Positions 6,201-12,233 of a stretch of 16,010 nucleotides of DNA are shown here, piece by piece. The number at the start of each line of letters is the position of its first letter. Within the stretch, counting starts at the first letter, position 1. Made by a program: the position numbers and the translations under genes. This DNA comes from a bacterium (GTDB lineage: Bacteria; Patescibacteriota; Minisyncoccia; Phycocordibacterales; Phycocordibacteraceae). The stretch spans positions 1,937 to 17,946 of the forward strand of contig JAKAJJ010000005.1 of the NCBI GenBank assembly GCA_021813835.1, in the 5' to 3' direction. The notes beneath the pieces are model-generated. The model saw only the letters and a program-made list of their open reading frames with translations, was not told the origin of the DNA and did no database searches.

Positions 6201-8098
6201 GACAGGGCCGTGAGGATATGCGGAAGCGACGCGGTCGCGGCGCCGAGGACCTTGTCCGCGCCGCCGTAGTAGAGGAAGAGCGTATCGCCGCGGATAACGG
6301 CGCCGCAGGAAAAGACGACATTCGCGACCGCACCGGTTTTTTCATAGGGCTCGAGCGGCTCGAACACGGGATCGGCGGTGCGCGCGAGCGCCTCGATGCC
6401 GGACGGGTCGAGGAGAGCCGCACCGAGGCGGTAGGTGCCGTGGCGCGATATCCCATGGTAGATGAGGAGCCAGCCGCCCGGGACTTTGAGGGGCGGCGCG
6501 GCGACGCCGACTTTCGCGCCGTCCCACATCCCTTTGCGCGGCCCGAGTATCTCGATGCAGCGGGAGACGCGCCGCCCCTCGGCGAGGTCGGGGACGAGAT
6601 CGGCGCAGATCTGGTTATTGATGCGGTGGTAGAGGAGGTAATTCCCGTTTATCTTCTGCGGCAGGAGAGCGAGGTCCTTGTCGTCGACGCCGGCGGGCGT
6701 GAGGAGGAACGGCTCGCTCCACGCGTCGAAACGCCGCGCGCGGAAGTCCTCGACGCCGATGGACGAGACCGCTCCGGCCGGAACGTTCGCGCCGTCGTAG
6801 GCGGTGTAGGTCATAAAGAGGCGGTCGCCGATGACGACGGCGCGCGGGTCTTCGCAGCCGGAATTGCCGGTCGGGCTGCCTTTCTTCATCTCGAAATCGG
6901 CGCGCGGCCGGTAGACGGGCCCGGGGAGCCGCTCGTCGATATGCGTCCCGTCTTTCGAGAGCGCGAGGCCGATGGTGGAAGTACTCGCGGCATCCATCGC
7001 GCGGTAGAGGAGGTGCACCGCGCCGCCGATGTCGACGGCGCCGGCATTGAAGACCGCGCGCTCCTCGAAACCCGCGCCCTGCGGCGCGAGGATGGGGTTC
7101 CCTTCCGCGCGTGCGAAGGTGCGCGCGCTATGCTCGGGTTCGAGGGCGCGCAGGAGGTCGGGAAGCCGCACGCTCGCTTTCGCGCATACGGTGTCGGCCG
7201 CGCCGTACCAGAGGTCGATCCGCCCGCCGTCGCCCTCCGTCGCGCCCGCCGGGAACACGATGTCCGGCGCGATGCCGTAGCGTTCGTAGATGTCTTCCGG
7301 AACGAGGATGGATTCCGTGCGGCCGATGACCTTCGACGGGTCGGCGCGGTCGAGGAGCGCCGCTTCCACCGAAAAAACGCGCTCCTGCCCGCGGAAGTAA
7401 TCCTCGATGTACGAATAGAAGACGAGCCATCCGCGCTCCGTGAGGACGGGCGCGCTCCCGACTTCCAGGTGGTCGCTGTCGGAGCGCTTCAGGGGAAGAG
7501 CATGCGATCCCCAGTCGGCGTACCACGCCTCCCAGAACGAGGGCGACCAGAAGTCCTCGACGCGGTCGGCGAGCGCGAGGCATATCTGCGCGGGCGGCTC
7601 GTCCGTATGGACGGTCAGGAGCGCCGCCGCCTTCCCCCCGACACGCTCCGGGAAGAGGGCGAACGCTTTCGCGTTGAACGGCGTCGCGAGGTGCCGCTCG
7701 GCGAAGTGTTTCCCGTCGCGCGCGACCGCGATGCCGACCCTGATGGTGTCTTTGGTGAACGGATAGCTGCCGAGCGCGGTGTAGGAAAGGTACGTCGTCC
7801 CTTCGAAGACCGTCGCGCGCGGGTCTTCGCAGCCGAAAGCGTCCCACGGCTCTTCCGGCATCAGCACCTGCCGGCGCGAATGGAAGTGGATGCCGTCTTC
7901 GGAAAACGCTTCGCCGATGGTCGACTGTCCCGCGTAGGGAGACACGAGCGCCGCCGGGTTCGAGAGCGCCCGGTAGTAGAGGCGCCAGCCGTCCTTGCCG
8001 CGGACGGCCGACGGGTTGAAGGTCGCGAGCGCTTCCCAGGGATGCTCGCGGCGGGGCGCGAGGACGGGGTTATGGGGTTCGCGGCGGACGACGAACAT
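6197..8098 (-). CDS. Tandem double-domain GH130-like mannoside phosphorylase
   Basis: 633-residue cytoplasmic protein made of two GH130-like (COG2152, five-blade propeller) domains. Domain 1 is about 1-322 with GCEDPRA at 89-95; domain 2 is about 323-633 with GCEDPRAV at 414-421. Each repeats the order NP.L.P, FN..AV/A...YRA, S.DG, GCEDPR, W.V/LFY and terminal LWYGAAD / LFLYYGGADKV. GH130 enzymes phosphorolyse beta-mannosides to mannose 1-phosphate, with the Asp of the DPR motif as the presumed acid; related GT108 proteins build mannan. Single-domain forms of about 300-400 residues are usual, so this is a fused duplication. The stop of the upstream GH130 gene is only 3 nt away and its own stop overlaps the PMM-like start, so all three are probably one operon. 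Substrate linkage is not readable. Confidence 0.88.
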   Translation of the reverse strand: MFVVRREPHNPVLAPRREHPWEALATFNPSAVRGKDGWRLYYRALSNPAALVSPYAGQSTIGEAFSEDGIHFHSRRQVLMPEEPWDAFGCEDPRATVFEGTTYLSYTALGSYPFTKDTIRVGIAVARDGKHFAERHLATPFNAKAFALFPERVGGKAAALLTVHTDEPPAQICLALADRVEDFWSPSFWEAWYADWGSHALPLKRSDSDHLEVGSAPVLTERGWLVFYSYIEDYFRGQERVFSVEAALLDRADPSKVIGRTESILVPEDIYERYGIAPDIVFPAGATEGDGGRIDLWYGAADTVCAKASVRLPDLLRALEPEHSARTFARAEGNPILAPQGAGFEERAVFNAGAVDIGGAVHLLYRAMDAASTSTIGLALSKDGTHIDERLPGPVYRPRADFEMKKGSPTGNSGCEDPRAVVIGDRLFMTYTAYDGANVPAGAVSSIGVEDFRARRFDAWSEPFLLTPAGVDDKDLALLPQKINGNYLLYHRINNQICADLVPDLAEGRRVSRCIEILGPRKGMWDGAKVGVAAPPLKVPGGWLLIYHGISRHGTYRLGAALLDPSGIEALARTADPVFEPLEPYEKTGAVANVVFSCGAVIRGDTLFLYYGGADKVLGAATASLPHILTALS

Positions 8099-8101
8099 AC
8101 G

Positions 8102-9262
8102 CTAGGCGACGCGCGCGCTCCGCGAGGTGAGCGGGGAGGGCTCGCCTTCCTCGAGCGCGTCGAGGAACGGAGCCAGGGGAGCCGTCGCGACGCAGACGAC
8201 CTTGTCCGCGCCGCCGTAGTAGACGAACACCGTCCCGTCGCGGATGACCGCGCCGCACGCATAAATGATGCCGGGCTTGCCGTGATTTTCGTAGGGCGTG
8301 TCGGGGGAGAGGACGGGCGCCGCGGCGCGCCGGAGCACTCTCGTCGGGTCATCGGGATCGAGGAGCATTGCGCCCAGTTTATACCGGTGCCCCTCGCCTT
8401 CGCTCGTCGCGTGGTAGAAAACGAGCCAGCCGCGGTCCGTGCGCAGGGGCGGCGGGCCGACTCCCCTCATCCGGTAGTGCCACGCGATGCGCCGCGGTGC
8501 CATCGCGTTCGGGTCGGGGCTTTCGAGCGCGGAGCGCTCGGGATCGTAGGTGTAGAGGTCGTCCACGTACTCGATGCGGACGCGGTCCGGCCCCTCGGCG
8601 TGGAGGTTGTGGAGGAGGGCGAATTTTCCGCCGATCTTCTCGGGGAAGAGCGCCCAGTTCTTGTTGAGAGTTCCGGCGCGCGACAGGAGCTTGGCGTTGC
8701 TCCACTTCCAAAAGCGCTTCGCGCGGAAATCGTCCTCATGAATGGAAACGAACGCGACGCGGATGAAATCCCAGCCGTCGAACGCGTTATAGGTGACGTA
8801 CACGCGCCCGTCGATGGCGACCATACGCGGGTCCTCGCAGCCGCCCCAGGAGCCGCCGGAAGGGTAGAGAAGAGGCGAGTAGCGGCGCAGGCGGTCCGGA
8901 GCGGCGTGCGGGTTCGCCGCGACGTAGACGGGGTAGGGCGGACGGTCGTCGAAGACGTAGCCGTTCCCGCTCGAGGCGTAGCCCAAGCGCGAGACGCCGT
9001 CTCCGCCGATGGCGCGGTAGAGGAGGTGCGTGCGGCCGCCGAGGGAAAGCGCCGCCGGATTCAGGACCGCCTCGGCGGACCAGGGCGTCGCTCCCGGCGT
9101 GATGATCGGATTGTGGAGGGACCGCGCGAGCGCGAGGCGGCGCGCGAGAACGAGTTCCGTGAGTTTGTCGCGGAAGGGCTTCGAAAAGAGCGCGCCCAAC
9201 ATCGTCCCGACGACGAAAAATGAGAAAAGAAGAGCGATGATGTTCGCGAAAAAGAGGAACAT
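8102..9262 (-). CDS. Membrane-anchored GH130-like mannoside phosphorylase
   Basis: 386 residues from ATG 9262. Residues about 3-26 (FFANIIALLFSFFVVGTMLG) form one transmembrane helix followed by KPFRDK and RR. By the positive-inside rule this puts the enzyme domain in the cytoplasm. The GH130 domain follows: HNPIITPG (50-57), LNPAAL..GGRTHLLYRA, GCEDPRMV (141-148), WLVFYHA, and the closing CGAVIRDGTVFVYYGGADKV. Its end is strikingly like the end of domain 2 of the next protein, suggesting local duplication. Upstream in-frame GTG codons at 9277 and 9271 are possible starts because the -10 box lies at 9287-9282; ATG is preferred since it begins the helix. Longer in-frame extension would enter panD and is not credible. 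First gene of the minus-strand operon. Confidence 0.86.
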   Translation of the reverse strand: MFLFFANIIALLFSFFVVGTMLGALFSKPFRDKLTELVLARRLALARSLHNPIITPGATPWSAEAVLNPAALSLGGRTHLLYRAIGGDGVSRLGYASSGNGYVFDDRPPYPVYVAANPHAAPDRLRRYSPLLYPSGGSWGGCEDPRMVAIDGRVYVTYNAFDGWDFIRVAFVSIHEDDFRAKRFWKWSNAKLLSRAGTLNKNWALFPEKIGGKFALLHNLHAEGPDRVRIEYVDDLYTYDPERSALESPDPNAMAPRRIAWHYRMRGVGPPPLRTDRGWLVFYHATSEGEGHRYKLGAMLLDPDDPTRVLRRAAAPVLSPDTPYENHGKPGIIYACGAVIRDGTVFVYYGGADKVVCVATAPLAPFLDALEEGEPSPLTSRSARVA

Positions 9263-9281
9263 AGTGGCCACGGGCACTTTT

Positions 9282-9310
9282 ACGATACCATCCCGCCGCG
9301 CGTTTGGCAG
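9282..9310 (-). promoter_or_regulatory. Promoter of the GH130-PMM-ATPase unit
   Basis: On the minus strand CTGCCA (9310-9305), a 17-nt spacer and TATCGT (9287-9282) with an upstream TGG (extended -10) precede the GH130 start. The -35 is the complement of the panD -35 offset by one base, so the two polymerases would compete for one site. Confidence 0.55.
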
Positions 9311-9332
9311 GACATAATGCACATGGTATATT
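9304..9332 (+). promoter_or_regulatory. panD promoter, leaderless
   Basis: TTGGCA (9304-9309), 17-nt spacer, TGG plus TATATT (9327-9332), then 6 nt to ATG 9339. This is a near-consensus sigma-70-like promoter that puts the transcript start at or next to the start codon. Confidence 0.8.
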
Positions 9333-9338
9333 CGCCGT

Positions 9339-9713
9339 ATGCTTGTGAACGTCTGTCTTGCCAAGCTCCACCGCGCGACCGTCACCAGCGCCGGTCTGCA
9401 TTACGTGGGCTCCATCACCATAGACGGGACGCTGCTGGAAGCGGCCGGCCTCGTGCCCGGGCAGATGGTGCAGATCACGAATGTCAGCAACGCGGTCCTC
9501 TGGCGCACCTACATCGTGAAGGGCAAGAAAGGGAAGGGCGATATCGTCCTCAACGGCCCGCCCGCCCGCCTTTTCCATAAAGGCGACAAAGTCATCATTC
9601 TCGGCGAGGCCTGGGTGGAGGCGGCGGAAGCCGCGAAAATGAGCCCCACCGTCGTGTTTCTGGACGACAAGAACCGCATTACGGGAGTAAAAGAGGGCTG
9701 GCGGCCGGCGTAG
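9339..9713 (+). CDS. panD: Aspartate 1-decarboxylase proenzyme (PanD family) with altered substrate-site residues
   Basis: Pyruvoyl enzyme converting L-aspartate to beta-alanine for pantothenate and CoA. 124 residues, normal size. Numbering coincides with E. coli PanD: Lys9, the Gly24-Ser25 self-cleavage site in HYVGSITID, Thr57-Tyr58 in WRTYIV, and Asn72 in LNG are all kept, so self-processing to the pyruvoyl form is expected. Two differences are notable: E. coli Arg54, which binds the substrate carboxylate, is Leu54 here (an Arg is at 56), and the NGAAA loop is NGPPA. Substrate preference may therefore differ. The start is fixed by the promoter 6 nt upstream. No other pantothenate gene is in the window; the next gene has its own promoter. 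Confidence 0.9.
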   Translation: MLVNVCLAKLHRATVTSAGLHYVGSITIDGTLLEAAGLVPGQMVQITNVSNAVLWRTYIVKGKKGKGDIVLNGPPARLFHKGDKVIILGEAWVEAAEAAKMSPTVVFLDDKNRITGVKEGWRPA

Positions 9714-9717
9714 CCGC

Positions 9718-9747
9718 TTGCCGCGGCGCGGCGCGGGGGCGTATGAT
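9718..9747 (+). promoter_or_regulatory. Promoter of the PLP-enzyme gene
   Basis: TTGCCG (9718-9723), 18-nt spacer, TATGAT (9742-9747), then 10 nt to ATG 9758. The -10 box itself contains ATG codons at 9743 and 9746 in frame, which argues that the true start is 9758. Confidence 0.65.
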
Positions 9748-9757
9748 GCCCCTTGAT

Positions 9758-10747
9758 ATGAAGCGCACGCTGGCACAGGTCCGCGCGGATCTCGTTTTTA
9801 AGGCGCTCGATCCCGAGGACAAGCGCTTCTTGAGCGCCGTGTCGCTCCCGCCGCGACTGAATGCCTTTGCCCGGTACGGCATCGACATCGCCGCGCTCAT
9901 TCCGTTCAAGTCCTTCCCGCACATCAAGACCGTTCCCGTGGTGCAGATGATGCTCGAGGATTTTGCGGCGGGGCGGTATCGCGGCAAGCACACCGTCGTC
10001 GTGGACTCGAGCGGCAACACCGCGCACGCGGTCGCGCGGCTCGCGCCCGCGTTCGGCTTCCGCGAGATCAAGGTCGTCGTCGCGGCGGACATTCCCGACA
10101 GCAAGAAGGGAATTCTCGCGGCACTCTCCTCCGTCGACCTCATCGAAGTCGGCGGCGGCAAAAGCGTTTCCGCGCGGGCGAAGGAAGAGGCGAGGAAGGC
10201 CGGCCACTACCACCTGAACCAGTACGCCCATAGGGGCAACATCCGCGCCCACGAGCGCTACACGGGTCCGGAAGTTCTCGGCCTCCTCGGCGATCGTCTC
10301 GCCGCCATCGCCGTCGCGATGGGCTCTGGCGGCACGGTCGCGGGCGTCGGACGGTTTCTGAAGCGGCGGCGTCCGGGAGTCGTCGTCCTCGGGGTTCGGC
10401 CCGCACCGGGCGAGCAGATTCCGGGCGCGCGCGACAAGAAGCGGATGGAGGCGGTCGTCACGCTTCCGTGGGAGAAGGCCGTCGACGGCGTGTACGAAGT
10501 CGGCCGCAAGGAATCGTTCATCCGGATGCGGCGGCTCTGGAGCGCGGTCGAGCCCCAGCCGGGCCCGACCTCCGGTCTCGCGTGGGGCGGCCTCGAGCGG
10601 TACCTTGCGGGACTCGGAGCGAAGAAACTCAAAAAACTCCGCGGGAAGTGCGCCGCGTTCATCTGCCCCGACGACGGCCGCTTCTACTCGGAGCGGACCA
10701 CCGGCGAACTCGACCCCGACCAGGGGCTCGAGGGAACCGAGCGGTGA
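9758..10747 (+). CDS. PLP-dependent enzyme of the cysteine synthase / beta-synthase fold
   Basis: 329 residues, fold type II PLP enzyme. Seen: a candidate Schiff-base lysine in IPFKSFPHIKTVPVVQMM (Lys57 by position, Lys51 as alternative); substrate loop DSSGNTAHAVA (83-93); phosphate-binding GSGGTVAGVGRFL (189-201); RPAPGEQIPG; and PGPTSGLAWGG near the C-terminus. These follow the order in O-acetylserine sulfhydrylase and cystathionine beta-synthase, but the usual NPGGSVKDR is strongly changed, so the reaction (cysteine synthesis, another beta-replacement, or something else) cannot be named. The 3' end is followed by a clear terminator. It lies 44 nt after panD but has a separate promoter, so a shared pathway is only a possibility. 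Confidence 0.82.
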   Translation: MKRTLAQVRADLVFKALDPEDKRFLSAVSLPPRLNAFARYGIDIAALIPFKSFPHIKTVPVVQMMLEDFAAGRYRGKHTVVVDSSGNTAHAVARLAPAFGFREIKVVVAADIPDSKKGILAALSSVDLIEVGGGKSVSARAKEEARKAGHYHLNQYAHRGNIRAHERYTGPEVLGLLGDRLAAIAVAMGSGGTVAGVGRFLKRRRPGVVVLGVRPAPGEQIPGARDKKRMEAVVTLPWEKAVDGVYEVGRKESFIRMRRLWSAVEPQPGPTSGLAWGGLERYLAGLGAKKLKKLRGKCAAFICPDDGRFYSERTTGELDPDQGLEGTER

Positions 10748-10763
10748 CTCCCCGCATACTTTC

Positions 10764-10800
10764 GCCCCGGCCGCTTCGCGGCCGGGGCATTTCTTCCCCC
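10764..10800 (+). terminator. Intrinsic terminator after the PLP-enzyme gene
   Basis: Eleven-base-pair stem GCCCCGGCCGC / GCGGCCGGGGC with a TTC loop (10764-10788), followed by ATTTCTTC. It starts 16 nt after the stop codon. Confidence 0.85.
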
Positions 10801-10801
10801 G

Positions 10802-10810
10802 TGCTACCAT
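10802..10810 (+). promoter_or_regulatory. Extended -10 of the VIT-family gene, leaderless
   Basis: TGC followed by TACCAT (10805-10810), then 7 nt to ATG 10818. The -35 position falls in the preceding terminator stem and shows no match, so the extended TG motif probably compensates. Confidence 0.65.
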
Positions 10811-10817
10811 TACTGCA

Positions 10818-11312
10818 ATGAAAAAGCGCGCGCTCTATCTGCGCACGGTCATTTTCGGCATCACGGACAGCGTGGTTTCCACCGTCGGCCTCCTCGCGGG
10901 CATTAACGTCGCCGGCGCCTCGCACGCCACCCTCGCCGTGACGGGCATCGTGTACGCCTTCGTCGAGGCCTTCTCGATGGCGGTAGGGAACTTCCTGTCG
11001 GAGGAGTCGGCGGAAGAATACGCGAGCCGGGCCGACGTCGACGACCGGCCGTCTATCGCCGCCGCGGTCGTAATGTTCGCCACCTTCGTCGCCGCCTCGC
11101 TCATCCCGCTCGTCCCGTATCTCCTCTTCACGACCTGGATCGCGCTCGCCGCGTCCATCGCGGTTTCCATCACCGCGCTCTTCATTGCGGGGGCGCTGAG
11201 TGCCCGCCTCGCCGGCCTTCCGCGCTCCTGGCGCGGGTTCAGGATGGCGCTCCTCGGCGGTTCCGCCATCCTCATCGGGGTCGCCATCGGTTCCTTCTTC
11301 CCGGTCGGCTGA
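10818..11312 (+). CDS. VIT/CCC1-family membrane transporter (DUF125)
   Basis: 164 residues with about five hydrophobic segments, of the family that includes plant VIT1 and yeast Ccc1 iron/manganese transporters. Seen: ITDSVVSTVGLLAGI (15-29), the family's first-helix signature, and VEAFSMAVGNFLSEESAEEY (48-67), its second-helix motif with acidic residues beyond it. Two later hydrophobic pairs are at about 84-106 and 111-130, with a last helix at 142-160. It is shorter than VIT1 (about 250) because the cytosolic metal-binding helix insert is reduced, as in many bacterial members. Metal export is the family role; the metal is not determined. The start is fixed by the extended -10 box. Its stop is followed after 13 nt by a solitary IS30 end. 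Confidence 0.85.
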   Translation: MKKRALYLRTVIFGITDSVVSTVGLLAGINVAGASHATLAVTGIVYAFVEAFSMAVGNFLSEESAEEYASRADVDDRPSIAAAVVMFATFVAASLIPLVPYLLFTTWIALAASIAVSITALFIAGALSARLAGLPRSWRGFRMALLGGSAILIGVAIGSFFPVG

Positions 11313-11325
11313 AAAGTCGGGATTA

Positions 11326-11359
11326 AGCGAGTTCAACAAGTAATTGCACCACCCCGCTA
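11326..11359 (+). repeat. Solitary IS30 terminal repeat (copy 2, inverted)
   Basis: Exact inverted copy of 921-954, with its tip at 11326 and the element body expected to the right. No transposase follows; the next bases already encode the CsgG-like protein. This is the remnant of a second IS30 copy whose body has been lost. Confidence 0.85.
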
Positions 11360-11360
11360 C

Positions 11361-12146
11361 CTGCAGGAGCCGGAAGCGCTTATCAAGCTCTTCGTCTTGA
11401 AGAGCGGCTGCTTCACGGTCGTCGACCGTGGACGCGGCTTTGCGCTTACCCAGCAGGAACGCGCCCTCGCCGCCGGCGGAGAACTGCGAAGCGGTTCCAA
11501 CATCGGCAAAGGCCAGATCAGGGTCGCCGACTACTTCATCACCCCGGACATCGTCTCCGACAACAACCATTCGGACGGCGGGAGCATCGGCGCCATCCTC
11601 GGAAGCATCGTCCCGGGGTTCGGCGGAGTCATCGCCAGCCAAATTTCGCTCAGCAGCAAGTCGGCCGACGTCACGCTCGCCGTGACCGATACGCGCTCGT
11701 CGGAACAGATGGTGATGGCGGAAGGCCAGGCGTCCAAGACCGATCTCGGCTTCGGCGCCGGCGGCGCCGGTATCTTCGCCGACACAGGCGGGCTCGACTT
11801 CGGCGCGGTCGGCGCGTCAAGCTACAAGAACACCGCGCTCGGGCAGGTCGTCGCGCTCGCCTACCTCGACGCCTACGCCAAGATGGTCTCGCAGGTCGAA
11901 GCTCGCCTCCCGGCAAACGCGGCCGAAGCGAGTCCGCCGGCGTCCGACAGGAGCGATACGCATGCGGTCGCGATGGCTCGGGCGGGTCATCTCTTTCGCG
12001 GCCCCAGCGTCAAGAGCGGAGCCATCCGCGAATTGCCTCCCGGAACCGTCCTCTACCAAATGGGGAAGAAGAAAGGAGGATGGATGCCCGTGAAGGACAA
12101 GGCGGGCCAAACGGGCTACGTGTGGGCGAAACTCCTCGGAAAATGA
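11361..12146 (+). pseudogene. CsgG-family protein with C-terminal SH3 domain, 5' end missing
   Basis: About 261 codons of a CsgG/HfaB-type protein. Recognisable parts are LIKLFVLKSGCFTVVDRG, a central QQERALAAGGELRSGSNIGKG then VADYFITPDIV, a glycine-rich AILGSIVPGFGGV stretch, and DVTLAVTDTRSSEQM through the closing YLDAYAKMVSQVE (to about residue 180). A bacterial SH3-like domain follows (about 210-261: FRGPSVKSGAIRELPPGTVL, GGWMPV, GYVWAKLLG). CsgG proteins are outer-membrane or envelope lipoproteins forming secretion pores. The signal peptide, lipobox and first strands are missing: the IS30 end stops two bases before the homologous region. The frame is open back to the VIT stop codon but has no ATG; TTG 11397 could start only a truncated product. 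Proteobacterial look suggests acquisition by transfer. Confidence 0.72.
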
Positions 12147-12163
12147 GGGGCGCCGCCCGCCGC

Positions 12164-12215
12164 AACGGCCTCGGGATGATACGCGAACGCGTGTCGTTCC
12201 GGGCCGTTTTCTTTT
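12164..12215 (+). terminator. Long-stem intrinsic terminator after the CsgG-like gene
   Basis: AACGGCC pairs with GGCCGTT around a further 13 bp of stem (CGGGATGATACGC with G-U pairs) capped by a GAAC loop, 12164-12208. It is followed by the T-rich TTCTTTTC, about 17 nt after the stop. It isolates the accessory side from the trpS promoter. Confidence 0.85.
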
Positions 12216-12217
12216 CG

Positions 12218-12226
12218 TGGTATCGT
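12218..12226 (+). promoter_or_regulatory. Extended -10 of trpS, leaderless
   Basis: TGG followed by TATCGT (12221-12226), then 7 nt to ATG 12234. The -35 position overlaps the terminator stem and is poor (TTCCGG at best). Confidence 0.65.
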
Positions 12227-12233
12227 GTCCGGT

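Noticed and set aside
6218..9223. A 1001-codon open frame on the plus strand
   Set aside because: It lies antisense to two clear GH130 genes and is rich in Arg, Ala, Glu and Val with no domain pattern, as expected from the complement of GC-rich codons.
9263..9385. N-terminal extension of the GH130 gene to 9385
   Set aside because: It would overlap panD and both promoters and would add non-conserved residues before a natural membrane-helix start at 9262.
2190..11360. A composite transposon carrying the mannose genes
   Set aside because: The IS5 and IS30 elements are of different families, and the solitary IS30 end faces the wrong way to form the outer tip of such a unit.
12225..12233. GTG 12225 as the trpS start
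   Set aside because: It overlaps the TATCGT -10 box and adds only three residues; ATG 12234 fits the leaderless pattern.
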